Positions 31,228-39,394 of a DNA stretch of 39,394 nt are shown here, in pieces; the first letter of the stretch is position 1, and each line of letters starts with the position of its first letter. A model generated the notes under the pieces. It was given only the letters and a program-made list of their open reading frames with translations, had not been told where the DNA came from and did no database searches. Both the position numbers and the translations under genes were made by a program. Origin of the DNA: Lachnospiraceae bacterium (lineage in GTDB: Bacteria > Bacillota > Clostridia > Lachnospirales > Lachnospiraceae); contig JAQXZD010000074.1 of assembly GCA_029227035.1 (NCBI GenBank), forward strand, positions 1 through 39,394, read 5' to 3'.

Positions 31228-32601
31228 ATGGGAATCACAAATTCTAACAAAGAATTAAGCACCAGCCGCATCGATTGCGGAGACTCTTTCCATGTGAAAC
31301 TATCTCTGACCGCGGAACCGGATATCGTCAACAACCCAACCGATATCGTCTTAATCCTTGACCGTTCCAGAAGTATGTCCGGCAGCCCGCTTGCCAACCT
31401 GAAAAACGGAGCTAAAAAGTTCATTGATATCATCGACGAAGCTACTGACAGTGCTCAGGATGGACATATCGGTCTCGGCAGCCGGATTGGAATTGTCAGC
31501 TTTGCAGATACTGCAACAGCAGATACCGCCCTGATTACTTCCGTTTCTGATTTGAAGGATGCCATAGATGCGCTAAGCGCCAATGGACGAACCAATCATG
31601 CGGATGCCTTTACCAAAGCTCTTCAGCTTTTTGATCCATCCTCCACCAATGCCAAAGTTATGATTATGTTTACGGATGGTCTGACCACTGTGGGCGAAAA
31701 TGCCGCACCGGTTGCTGCCGCCGCAAAAGCACAAGGGGTAACCATCTATTGCATCGGACTCTCCGGAAACGGCGGTATTGATGAACCGGCACTGAATGAC
31801 TGGGCCTCTTCACCTGCTTCATCCTATGTGGTCATTACACCGAGCGATGAAGAACTGGAAAACATTTTCTCTGACCTTGCCAAAAATATTTCCAAACCGG
31901 GAGCAAAGGACATTGTAATCAAAGAAGTGATTGCCTCCTGTTTTAAAATTACTTCTCTTTCCATGCCGACCAAAGGAACCGCAACCCCAATCAACGAGAA
32001 TTCCCTGCTATGGAAAATTGATGAACTGGGAACCCACAAAAGCGAAGGTGCCTCTCTTGAATTTACCGTAAAACATATCGGTCCATGTACCGGAACGATC
32101 GAAGTAAACGAGAGCATCAGCTATGATGACAAGGATCACAATGTTGTGACCTTCCCTTCCCCTGAAATTGAAATTGACTGCGGAGACGCTGTTTTGCCGG
32201 AACACTGTCCTACCCCTGTTTCCATCGATATTGACGGCTGTGAAGATTCTGTTGAATTCAATTGCGGAGATGTCCAGTTGGAATCTCTGGGACGCATCCT
32301 TCAGTTAGATGTGACCTTGAAAAATATCTGCCCGCACCGGCGCGTTGCCCTGGCGGTTATCCTGACCGAAGTGGATTCGTACGGCATGGAACACAATCGC
32401 GGTATGAAAACCATGACAGTTCCTGCCCATACCAAGCAAAACTGCAGTGATGTCATTGTCCGCTGCATCAAATTTGTACTTCCGGAAGATCTAGATGTAT
32501 CCGGCACACCAAAATCGATTTGCAACAAGCGGAACTTCAAAGCAAAATTTATTGCCCACTATATTGATACGGATTTCGAATGCTGCCACACCGTGTACTA
32601 A
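31228..32601 (+). CDS. Cytoplasmic VWA-domain protein with Cys-rich C-terminal domain
   Basis: A 457-aa protein without signal peptide or membrane segment. The von Willebrand A domain (about 35-215) has a complete MIDAS metal site: DRSRS (D45, S47, S49), the Thr of NGRTNHADA and the Asp of MFTDGL. A beta-rich middle domain (215-315) and a Cys-rich C-terminal domain follow, with GCEDSVEFNCGD, LESLGRILQLDVTLKNICP, RCIKFVLPEDLDVSG and FECCHTVY. I know this combination from Lachnospiraceae, where its function is unknown. ATG 31228 is used because GAAAGG almost touches the ATG nine bases upstream. A spore-surface role is only a guess from the Cys-rich end and the sigma-K-like promoter. Confidence 0.82.
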   Translation: MGITNSNKELSTSRIDCGDSFHVKLSLTAEPDIVNNPTDIVLILDRSRSMSGSPLANLKNGAKKFIDIIDEATDSAQDGHIGLGSRIGIVSFADTATADTALITSVSDLKDAIDALSANGRTNHADAFTKALQLFDPSSTNAKVMIMFTDGLTTVGENAAPVAAAAKAQGVTIYCIGLSGNGGIDEPALNDWASSPASSYVVITPSDEELENIFSDLAKNISKPGAKDIVIKEVIASCFKITSLSMPTKGTATPINENSLLWKIDELGTHKSEGASLEFTVKHIGPCTGTIEVNESISYDDKDHNVVTFPSPEIEIDCGDAVLPEHCPTPVSIDIDGCEDSVEFNCGDVQLESLGRILQLDVTLKNICPHRRVALAVILTEVDSYGMEHNRGMKTMTVPAHTKQNCSDVIVRCIKFVLPEDLDVSGTPKSICNKRNFKAKFIAHYIDTDFECCHTVY

Positions 32602-32609
32602 AAAACGGT

Positions 32610-32656
32610 CCTGCCCTTCAACTTACGAAGGGCGGGGCTTGTTGCGGTTTTATTTC
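32610..32656 (+). terminator. Terminator after the VWA gene
   Basis: CCTGCCCTTC (32610-32619) pairs with GAAGGGCGGG (32627-32636) around a 7-base loop. A GCTTGTTGCGGTTTTATTT tail follows. The T-run is not immediate, so efficiency is uncertain. Confidence 0.65.
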
Positions 32657-32670
32657 CCATGTAGTACAAT
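32642..32670 (+). promoter_or_regulatory. Promoter of the MATE exporter gene
   Basis: TTGCGG (32642-32647) and TACAAT (32665-32670) are 17 bp apart, about 45 bases before the start codon. The -35 box overlaps the tail of the preceding terminator. Confidence 0.6.
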
Positions 32671-32716
32671 AGTGGAGTTGCATTTACAACTTAAACTTAA
32701 GAAAAGAGTAATTTTC

Positions 32717-34054
32717 ATGGAAAAAGATTTAACCACCGGTAATGTATTTAAAACAATCGCATCATTTTCTCTTCCGTTCCTGTTGTCCTATTTTCTCCAG
32801 ACTCTCTATGGCATGGCAGATTTGTTTATCATTGGACAATTTAACGGTGTGGAAAGCACCACTGCAGTTTCCATCGGCAGTCAGGTCATGCATATGATTA
32901 CCGTCATGATTGTCGGTCTTGCAATGGGCACTACCGTGATGATTGGACAGGCTATTGGCGCAAAAGCACAGGAAAAAGTCTCTGCAGCAATCAGCAATAC
33001 CATCATCCTGTTTCTCCTATTATCCGTTGTGGCAACCGCCGTTCTGCTTCTTCTGGTTCACCCGATTGTAGCAGCAATGTCCACCCCGGCAGAAGCAGTC
33101 TCCGGAACGGTCTCCTATCTGACCATCTGCTTTATTGGCATTCCTTTTATTACGGCTTACAATGTAATCAGTTCGATTTTTCGCGGACTTGGTGATTCAA
33201 AAAGTCCAATGTACTTTATTGCCATTGCTTGCGTGGTTAATATTGCTCTTGACTTTTTCTTTATCGGGGGACTTCATATGGGCGCTGCCGGTGCCGCCTT
33301 GGGCACAACGTTGTCCCAGACCTGCAGTGTGATTATCTCTCTGATTGTCATTTTACGGAAAAAGAACGGGGTTGTTTTCAGTCTGAAAAATCTCCGTCCC
33401 GACAGAAAAGTAATGGGTTCCCTGTTAAAAATCGGTTCTCCCGTTGCTTTTCAGGATGGCTTTATCCAGATTGCCTTCCTGGTCATCACCGTAATTGCAA
33501 ACAAGCGCGGTCTGAATGACGCTGCCGCTGTGGGTATTGTAGAAAAAATTATCAGCATCCTTTTTCTTGTCAATTCCACAATGCTGTCTACGGTTTCCGC
33601 TCTGTGCGCACAAAATATAGGCGCCGGCAAACACCGGCGCGCTAAGCAGACATTAAAATATTCGATTCTGATTACTACCGTCTTCGGACTTCTTTCAATC
33701 ATTGTCATGCAACTTGCACCGGAACCTTTTATCGAGCTTTTTACCGCCGATTCCGAGGTCATCCGTATGGGTGCCCAGTACATGCACGGCTATGTTTTTG
33801 ACTGCATCCTTGCTGGAATCCATTTCTGCTTCAGTGGTTATTTCTGTGCGCATGGGAAATCCTGGATTTCCTTCGTGCACAATGCCATTGCGATTACCTG
33901 TGCCCGGATTCCATTGGCGTATCTGGCATCCGTTTATTTTCCGGATACCCTGTTTCCGATGGGACTTGCAACCTGCACCGGCTCCTTTGTGTCAGTCATT
34001 ATATGTATCCTGTTCTTTGTATGGATGGAGAAGAAAACAGGCATTAAACAGTGA
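32717..34054 (+). CDS. MATE-family efflux transporter
   Basis: A 445-aa multidrug exporter of the MATE (NorM/DinF-like) family with 12 predicted membrane helices in two homologous halves. The opening is [38 protein letters not shown], with the typical [10 protein letters not shown] and [11 protein letters not shown] stretches, and the second half begins [20 protein letters not shown]. It uses a sodium or proton gradient. ATG 32717 is the family start, and an open frame reaching 74 codons upstream overlaps the VWA gene and is not coding. Its last 11 bases overlap the convergent chemoreceptor gene. Confidence 0.93.
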   Translation: MEKDLTTGNVFKTIASFSLPFLLSYFLQTLYGMADLFIIGQFNGVESTTAVSIGSQVMHMITVMIVGLAMGTTVMIGQAIGAKAQEKVSAAISNTIILFLLLSVVATAVLLLLVHPIVAAMSTPAEAVSGTVSYLTICFIGIPFITAYNVISSIFRGLGDSKSPMYFIAIACVVNIALDFFFIGGLHMGAAGAALGTTLSQTCSVIISLIVILRKKNGVVFSLKNLRPDRKVMGSLLKIGSPVAFQDGFIQIAFLVITVIANKRGLNDAAAVGIVEKIISILFLVNSTMLSTVSALCAQNIGAGKHRRAKQTLKYSILITTVFGLLSIIVMQLAPEPFIELFTADSEVIRMGAQYMHGYVFDCILAGIHFCFSGYFCAHGKSWISFVHNAIAITCARIPLAYLASVYFPDTLFPMGLATCTGSFVSVIICILFFVWMEKKTGIKQ

Positions 34055-35822
34055 ACCGTTCTACATTTTTCTGCATACCTTCTGCAGAGTCTCCTGCTGT
34101 CTTTGCTTTTTCCAGGACATTGGAAGATCCATTCACAATATTTACTGCTTTCTCCGCAATATTTGTCGTTCCCTGTGCGCCATCATTGGCTGCCGCACTG
34201 ATTCCTTTGATTGCCTCCAAAACACCATCAATGGATGCTAACAGTTCTTCTGATGTCGCACTGAAATCTGCAACCAAATCATTGACTTTGGCCGCATCTT
34301 TATTATAAGCATCTGCCATCTGTTCAAACATATCAAAGCTTTCTACTACTTCTGTATCAACGAAAGATAACAGTTTGTTTGCATCAGCACTCAAATTTGT
34401 CATTGCTTTACTTACACTGTCTGTCACCCCCTGAATGTTTGAAACTGCATCCTCTGACTGCTCTGCCAGAACTCTGATTTCATCCGCAACAACCGCAAAT
34501 CCCTTTCCTGCTTCTCCCGCTCTTGCTGCTTCAATGGATGCATTTAATGCCAGCAGATTCGTCTGTCCGGTAATGTTTAAAATGGATTCTGCCAAAACCC
34601 CGATCTGATCTACTACCTTAGCTTCTTCTAAGGCAGTCTCCAGACCTCCTCTGATTTCATTCAGCATATTTGCCACTTTCTGGCGGTTTTCACCTGCCGC
34701 ATCTTTCGTCTCACTGGCTCTCCTGTGTATTTCTTCTGCTTCCTCTGCGCCATCCTGTGCACGCGTCGCAATTCCTTTTGCTGCAACTTCGATTTCCTGG
34801 GACATCATATTAATCTGGTCTGCAGATGCCGCGGTCTCTTCCATGCTTGCTGCCAGTTCCTGTGTTGTTGCGGAAACATCTTCAATCTCAGAATTAAGCG
34901 ACGATATATTGGCATTGATATCCTGCACAACCAAATCAATATTTCCGGAGTCCGATTTTACCTCGCCAATCAACTGCTGCATGGTTGTCCGCATGGTCGT
35001 AAGTGCGTTTGCCAGCTCACCAAAATCATCTTTTCTGGAAAGATAACCCGGCTTCATCTCTTTTGTAAAATCACCGCCTGCTATCGTCTTAAGCTGCTCC
35101 ATTACCAGCTTTAAGGTCTTTGTAATATCGGCTGCGATTCCACCTGCTAATATGATTACGACAACTAAAAGTGCAACGCAACTTCCAATCAGAATATACG
35201 CTTTTTTCATTGCATAACTTACAAAAGCCGCATCCTGTTGTGCAATGGCATCATCAATATAGTCGGTGTAATTTCCTGTTCCAACTACCCAGTCAAACGG
35301 CTCAAAATATGCACTGTAAGAACGTTTTGGCGATGATTCCGTTTCTCCTTCTTTCGGGAATACATAATCTACATAACCGCCGCCATCTTCTACTGCCACA
35401 CGGATAATTTCTTTTACCATCTGATAACCATCCGCATCTTTTGCCTCCATACGGTTCGTTCCTTCCGTATCACTTCCCAGAAGCACAACGTTTGTTCCGT
35501 TCGACTCATCAATCCAGAAGTAACCTGTATCTCCATAACGCATCTCACGCACTTCATCTGCCGCCAGTTTTTTTGCCTCTTCCAACGTATACTTGCCGGC
35601 TTTATACTCTGCGTCTATTTCCTGCAATAATGAAATAACTCCATCTACCTGTTCCTTAATATTCTGATCATAACTTGCTCTTGTGGATGCTTCCATACTT
35701 TCGATAGCTTCATCCTTCACATCCATCATGTTTTTTACCGATATGATACTACCCGCAAGTACCAGCGCTGCAACCATCAGGATAATAATGCTTAATTTCG
35801 TCTTTACCTTTAAATTTTTCAT
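34044..35822 (-). CDS. Methyl-accepting chemotaxis protein with single Cache sensor
   Basis: A 592-aa chemoreceptor. Membrane helix 1 is at about 10-30. The extracytoplasmic sCache_2-type sensor (about 40-190) has [19 protein letters not shown] and the closing [20 protein letters not shown]. Helix 2 lies at about 200-225, HAMP ([15 protein letters not shown]...GDF) follows, and the long coiled-coil signalling domain has the tip [20 protein letters not shown] and [18 protein letters not shown] start at ATG 35822 (AGGAGGGG upstream). Signals of sCache_2 proteins are often small organic acids, but this one is unknown. No che or flagellar genes are in the window. Confidence 0.94.
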   Translation of the reverse strand: MKNLKVKTKLSIIILMVAALVLAGSIISVKNMMDVKDEAIESMEASTRASYDQNIKEQVDGVISLLQEIDAEYKAGKYTLEEAKKLAADEVREMRYGDTGYFWIDESNGTNVVLLGSDTEGTNRMEAKDADGYQMVKEIIRVAVEDGGGYVDYVFPKEGETESSPKRSYSAYFEPFDWVVGTGNYTDYIDDAIAQQDAAFVSYAMKKAYILIGSCVALLVVVIILAGGIAADITKTLKLVMEQLKTIAGGDFTKEMKPGYLSRKDDFGELANALTTMRTTMQQLIGEVKSDSGNIDLVVQDINANISSLNSEIEDVSATTQELAASMEETAASADQINMMSQEIEVAAKGIATRAQDGAEEAEEIHRRASETKDAAGENRQKVANMLNEIRGGLETALEEAKVVDQIGVLAESILNITGQTNLLALNASIEAARAGEAGKGFAVVADEIRVLAEQSEDAVSNIQGVTDSVSKAMTNLSADANKLLSFVDTEVVESFDMFEQMADAYNKDAAKVNDLVADFSATSEELLASIDGVLEAIKGISAAANDGAQGTTNIAEKAVNIVNGSSNVLEKAKTAGDSAEGMQKNVERFTV

Positions 35823-35895
35823 AATCCAGTTCCCCTCCTCTGCGCGGCAAGCCGTTTTGTGCATTTTGCACTCTTTTTCATCATTTTCTTTTTCT

Positions 35896-35924
35896 ATTTT
35901 ATCACTTTCTAATAATTGTAGCAA
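35896..35924 (-). promoter_or_regulatory. Promoter of the Cache chemoreceptor gene
   Basis: Minus-strand TTGCTA (35919-35924) and TAAAAT (35896-35901) are 17 bp apart with TGA before the -10 box (extended -10). It looks like sigma-A rather than the sigma-D form usual for motility genes. Confidence 0.65.
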
Positions 35925-35941
35925 GGGGCAACTTATCCTTT

Positions 35942-35998
35942 TTGCCTATAAAATACCCCCTTTCGTCAGACAACATTTCATCCGACAAAAGGGGGGTA
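35942..35998 (-). terminator. Terminator after the second chemoreceptor gene
   Basis: On the minus strand TACCCCC pairs with GGGGGTA (35992-35998 and 35954-35960), extended by CTTTTGTCGGA and TCTGACGAAAG with one bulge around a 10-base loop. ATTTTATAGG follows. The stem is long and GC-rich at its base. Confidence 0.85.
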
Positions 35999-36019
35999 CA
36001 TAAAATGATTTTTACTTGT

Positions 36020-37726
36020 TTATTTTCTCAACTCGAACTTGGATACCATATCGTCCATATTGGCGGCTTCTGCCGACAATTCCTCACTGGTAGCCGAAAT
36101 CTCCTCTGATGTTGCGGAGTTTGCCTGCACAACCTCGGAAATTCTGTTAATTCCGGCATCTGCCTGCTGCATGGACTCTGCCTGCTGTGCAGAAGTCTGG
36201 CTTAACAGTTTGGAAGTCTCTGCAATGGACTGGATGGATTGTACAACCTCTCCCAGCACCTCGGATGTCTTTAAGGCAGCCTGGTTTCCATTTTCCACTT
36301 CGTCAATAGCACTTCCAATCAGTTCTCTGGTATTGACGGCTGATTTTGCACTCTGTTCTGCCAGATTTCGAATCTGCTCTGCAACTACCGCGAAACCTTT
36401 ACCTGCTTCTCCGGCTCTGGCTGCCTCGATTGCCGCATTTAAAGATAACAGATTTGTCTGGCTTGCAATATCCTCTATCTCTCCGATAATGTTTTCAATC
36501 TTCTGGGAAGTTTCGCTAATCTGATTCATTGCCGTCATCAGCGTTTCCATTTCGCTGCGGCTGATCTCAGCCTGCAATGCACAATCCCTTGCCTTGTCGT
36601 ATGCCTTATTCACTTCCGCATAACTGCTCTCCAAGCCAGAAGTAATCTCATCCATGGTAGCCTGCATCTCTTCCACGGAAGCTGCCTGATCCGTAGCTCC
36701 TTCTGCCATTGCCTGAGATGCTTCAGCCAGATTCGTGGCTCCTGCAGAAACCATATCCGCTGCATTATTTACATCCTTCAATGCCTCATCCATCTGACGG
36801 TTCATCGTTCTGATTGCCATCAGAAGGCCATTGAATTCTCCGACATATTCTTCTTCACAGGAAGTAGCAATATTGAAATTGCCGGCTGCCATATCTCCCA
36901 ACAACTGTTCCAGATCTGCAATAATCAACTGCAGCTTTGCGGTTGTCGCGCCAACAGCCTTAACCATATCACCAACTTCATCATCCACGTCATGTACCGG
37001 GAACGGCGAAGATATATCTCCCTGCGCAAAGCTTTGCAGACGGGTATCTAACTCTTTCATCGGTTCTGCAATGCCCTTTGCAATCATATTGCCAATCTTA
37101 ATTGCTGCGGAGCTTGCACCGGCAATAATCAATATCACCGCAATAATCAGTATTACTGTAAGGATTTCCAAGTTACGATGCTTGGAATCTCCCAACCGGA
37201 CATTGGTATCCATCAGTCCCTGTAATGCCTCATATGCCGTTTCATATGCCGGAGCCATTTCTGAAACCGCCATCTCCTGTGCCTGCTTGCATTTTTCCAC
37301 ATCCTCGGTTGCTCCAAGATCCAGACACTTCTGATCAATTTCCATATAGGTTTCAATTGCCGTCACAATATTATTATAGTCTTCCTGACCGGCTTTGGTC
37401 ACAATCGAATCTTCTATAATATCCAGATACTCATATAACTCCGCTTTCTTTTCGTCATGCGTCGCAACCATCTGATCAATCAGATCCTGCTCTTCATAAC
37501 CGATCGCGCCGCGAGTTCCACTTCTCACATCGGCAAGAGCCGCCATCGCATGTCCGATATCACCCTGCGGAAATGCATAATAATTGAGAACATGATTATA
37601 CTGCATCACCATAAAAATAATGGCCAATGTTGCAAATATTGCAGCAATCGCCGTAAGTCCCACTGTAACAAGAAATCCGGATTTGATTCTTTTTTAGATT
37701 CTCATTTCCTGAAGTTTTTTAAACAT
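36020..37726 (-). pseudogene. Methyl-accepting chemotaxis protein with stop at codon 11
   Basis: The ATG at 37724-37726 has a perfect AGGAGG site and opens MFKKLQEMRI, the usual start of Lachnospiraceae chemoreceptors. Codon 11 is TAA (37694-37696), and the same frame then continues KRIKSGFLVTVGLTAIAAIF to a natural end at 36020. Without the stop the protein would have 568 residues: helix 1 (about 17-40), a 4-helix-type sensor, helix 2 (about 185-210), HAMP, a second HAMP-like segment and a signalling tip [21 protein letters not shown]. Reinitiation at GTG 37663 would give 547 aa missing 21 residues, but no ribosome site precedes that GTG. A single AAA-to-TAA change would explain it. Confidence 0.82.
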
Positions 37727-37804
37727 CGCTTTTCCTCCTCGTCTCCCCAACTGACATTCCTGTATAATATGAAATTGTATAAAAATCCCTACAATTCCAT
37801 AAAT

Positions 37805-37833
37805 ATTTTAGAATGTTTTCCTAAAAAAGTCAA
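37805..37833 (-). promoter_or_regulatory. Promoter of the second chemoreceptor gene
   Basis: Minus-strand TTGACT (37828-37833) and TAAAAT (37805-37810) are 17 bp apart, about 80 bases before the ATG at 37726. A sigma-A type promoter is intact although the gene is interrupted. Confidence 0.7.
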
Positions 37834-37882
37834 TGTTTGTCTTTCCTCTGTTATGCTTGCATTTTCCGTGCATTATCGGGAT

Positions 37883-38713
37883 TTACTCATTGACGCAATA
37901 AATCATAATCGCCTGCTGAACCTCTAACAAATACTTCTTAAATTCATAACCCACGAAGAAATCTGATTCTATTACATCTTGTGACACTTCTTCGCTTCGA
38001 TAAAATGGCGGACACGGGTTTAATATTGCACCTTTATTTGCCATTTCCATAATCTCCTTTGTCACTTTAAGGTTTTCCCATTTTTCGAGAGCATGTGCAG
38101 GCAAGGAATCTGTACAGACAATATCTTTTCCGACAATTGCCTTTTCGATGTCATGGTGAACCTTAAGTCCGTCTATTTCATGTCCTTCTGCACAGCATTG
38201 TTCCAATTCAAAGCCAAATACTTCCGACGCCTCTTTCCAAGCTTTTCCAATGTTTCCGTTCACACCGCAAAAAAGGAATTTATCCTTTGCAATATTATCT
38301 CTAAGCTTTGAAAGCGCATACAAATCCGATAGCATTTCGCAAGGATGATTTATATCCGTCAAGGCATTTATTACCGGCACTTTGGAATATTTTGCTATTT
38401 GCTCTATCACGCCAATATCTTTGTGACGAACAATTACCAAATCTGCCCAATTATTCAAATAACCGAAAACATCCTGCAGCTCTTCCTTTTTATCTAATGT
38501 TTCTGTCGGGAAAAGAATGGTTTGTCCACCCAACAAGTAAATACCCTTTTCAAAAGTCACTCGCGTCCGGATGCTGTTATTGGGGAAGAACATTACAACC
38601 GTCTTCCCCTTTAAACAACCTGCATTTTTATTTGTTTCATTTTCACTTGCGATTTTATATATTTTTGTGATGTCTTTTAAAGTCAAATCGGTTAATCTGA
38701 TTAAATTTTTCAT
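37883..38713 (-). CDS. Aspartate/ornithine carbamoyltransferase family protein, substrate unknown
   Basis: A 276-aa enzyme of the carbamoyltransferase fold, about 30-50 residues shorter than usual. The carbamoyl-phosphate site is intact as NNSIRTRVTFE (SxRTR) with HPCE in ALTDINHPCEMLSDLYAL, where OTC has HPCQ and ATC has HPTQ. The second-substrate loop is NPCPPFYRSEEV, in the place of the HCLPA.RGEEV loop of OTC. This set differs from both classical enzymes, so the amino-group acceptor is probably different. GGAGAGAAAGA precedes the ATG. It is linked to two small genes upstream and lies in an AT-richer end of the window. Confidence 0.8.
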   Translation of the reverse strand: MKNLIRLTDLTLKDITKIYKIASENETNKNAGCLKGKTVVMFFPNNSIRTRVTFEKGIYLLGGQTILFPTETLDKKEELQDVFGYLNNWADLVIVRHKDIGVIEQIAKYSKVPVINALTDINHPCEMLSDLYALSKLRDNIAKDKFLFCGVNGNIGKAWKEASEVFGFELEQCCAEGHEIDGLKVHHDIEKAIVGKDIVCTDSLPAHALEKWENLKVTKEIMEMANKGAILNPCPPFYRSEEVSQDVIESDFFVGYEFKKYLLEVQQAIMIYCVNE

Positions 38714-38740
38714 TCTTTCTCTCCAATATCATCCATAATC

Positions 38741-39100
38741 TCATTCCTCCGGCTGATATTCATTCAAAATCTCAAGAATTCCCTTTTGATAGACATTGCC
38801 TTGCAAAACATCACCATTCGGTGAAAATCCTATCGCCCTGATATCTCTCGGATCTTCATCGTAAGGACTGGAATACTCTGCATTTTTGTCAAAATAATCT
38901 TTGAGATACTTTAATGCATTTCCACTTGGAAAGATTACATTTCCGGTTCCAATGGGTATTTTCAAATAATCCAATTCTCTTAATATCTGTCTTGTCCAGA
39001 CATTATATGGATTATTATCTTCTTCGTCAATAACATAATACCATCTCAGCAAAAAGTCCAAGATTATCTGAAAATCCTTATTAATAAATTCCCTTTTCTT
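38741..39100 (-). pseudogene. C-terminal fragment, possibly of a radical SAM/SPASM-type protein
   Basis: The frame is open from 39100 to 38741, with TTG 39061 as the only near-start codon. It overlaps the preceding gene's end and lacks a clear ribosome site. The 106-residue part has NPYNVWTRQILRELDYLKIP, IFPSGNALKYLKDYFD and IRAIGFSPNGDVLQGNVYQKGILEILNEY. The last segment resembles the C-terminal end of radical SAM proteins with a SPASM-like tail. No CxxxCxxC core or other iron-sulfur cysteines are present. I infer a truncated gene, but a small genuine protein is possible. Confidence 0.35.
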
Positions 39101-39394
39101 TCATTATTTGTTTCAATCTAATATTATTATCGAATATGTTTTCAGTCAGATTATTAATCTCTAACAGGCTTTTAATACACCATTCCGGATCTTGTGTATG
39201 AAATGAATAATATACATCATTCATTTGCTTATAATCAAATAACTTCATAATAAATTTTGTAGATTGTTCTCTTGTGTACGAAATATATCTATACATATAT
39301 CCCATCCAAAAAAGTGCACTTTTTGAATATTTCACTTTACCGTAATCTGATTCTCCGAATTGTTCCAGAATGCTATTAATACCTTCATTTATGT
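39081..39394 (-). CDS. Partial gene at right edge, small antitoxin-like protein
   Basis: The frame is open from 39081 to the window end. A GTG at 39335 gives 84 residues, but 19 further codons upstream (INEGINSILEQFGESDYGK) have no stop, so the real start lies outside. The body has SKSALFWMGYMYRYISYTRE, then a segment with FHTQDPEWCIKSLLE. Proteins of this type accompany DUF3791/DUF3990 toxin-antitoxin-like pairs in Lachnospiraceae, from memory of family patterns only. Codon use is AT-rich. An accessory toxin-antitoxin remnant is plausible. Confidence 0.45.
   Translation of the reverse strand, partial: INEGINSILEQFGESDYGKVKYSKSALFWMGYMYRYISYTREQSTKFIMKLFDYKQMNDVYYSFHTQDPEWCIKSLLEINNLTENIFDNNIRLKQIMKEKGIY

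Noticed and set aside
32495-32716. N-terminal extension of the MATE exporter
   Set aside because: It lies out of frame over the end of the VWA gene, its terminator and the MATE promoter; family sequence begins at 32717.
34044-37833. Sigma-D (flagellar) promoters for the chemoreceptor genes
   Set aside because: No TAAA-N15-GCCGATAT-like element was found; both have good sigma-A type boxes instead.
1-39394. CRISPR array, prophage or complete insertion sequence
   Set aside because: No regular direct repeats with spacers, no phage structural or integrase genes, and no transposase other than the Rpn-family protein, which lacks insertion-sequence ends here.

Overview
The window looks like chromosomal DNA of a Lachnospiraceae-type anaerobic Firmicute. 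The evidence is strong AGGAGG ribosome sites, sigma-A promoters of the TTGACA-17-TATAAT type, AT-rich intergenic DNA, and gene families common in that group (DUF4358 lipoprotein, HAAS-domain membrane protein with PadR, Rpn nuclease with the GVENQS motif, cytoplasmic VWA protein with a Cys-rich tail, ThrH). The genus cannot be told. There is no rRNA, CRISPR array, complete insertion sequence or prophage.

Layout: 0.06-2.1 kb, a two-component system whose response regulator has an in-frame TGA. 2.1-3.8 kb, lepB-nadA and tRNA-Pro(CGG). 3.8-7.2 kb, an SDR oxidoreductase, a small XRE regulator and a GlgX-type debranching enzyme. 7.2-11 kb, a CapA lipoprotein, a methyltransferase, a DUF4358 lipoprotein and a membrane-anchored transglutaminase-like protein. 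11.1-14.05 kb, a metal-efflux operon: detached HMA domain, a 252-bp foldback element, a P1B-ATPase and a CadC/SmtB-type sensor, behind a promoter carrying a SmtB-like operator. 14.08-14.87 kb, a PBECR4 nuclease-like gene behind a short promoter-hairpins-terminator leader. 14.9-17.3 kb, a drug-type ABC exporter with its own MerR regulator and 19-bp-spacer promoter. 17.3-21.6 kb, a CE2-like esterase, ferritin-like protein, Nudix hydrolase, Cu/Zn-SOD family protein, small membrane protein and glycerol-1-phosphate dehydrogenase. 21.6-25.6 kb, endonuclease III, an RluA-family pseudouridine synthase and a PadR/HAAS/DUF4097 operon. 25.6-29.85 kb, an ECF S component, ThrH, exonuclease III, pyridoxal kinase and a CDF metal exporter behind a NiCo (czcD) riboswitch. 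29.9-37.7 kb, an Rpn nuclease, VWA protein, MATE exporter and two chemotaxis receptors, one with a stop at codon 11. 37.9-39.4 kb, an AT-richer end with an unusual carbamoyltransferase, a possible SPASM-type fragment and a partial gene running off the edge.

Two independent metal-efflux units lie here: one under transcription-factor control (HMA/ATPase/ArsR) and one under RNA control (riboswitch/CDF). Two signalling genes (response regulator, second chemoreceptor) each carry one nonsense codon inside otherwise intact reading frames, suggesting recent loss of signalling or sequence errors. The best candidate for an undescribed system is the PBECR4 locus: promoter, two related hairpins, a strong terminator, then a nuclease-fold gene. 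That is the architecture of RNA-antitoxin (type III) loci, but the family link is inference.
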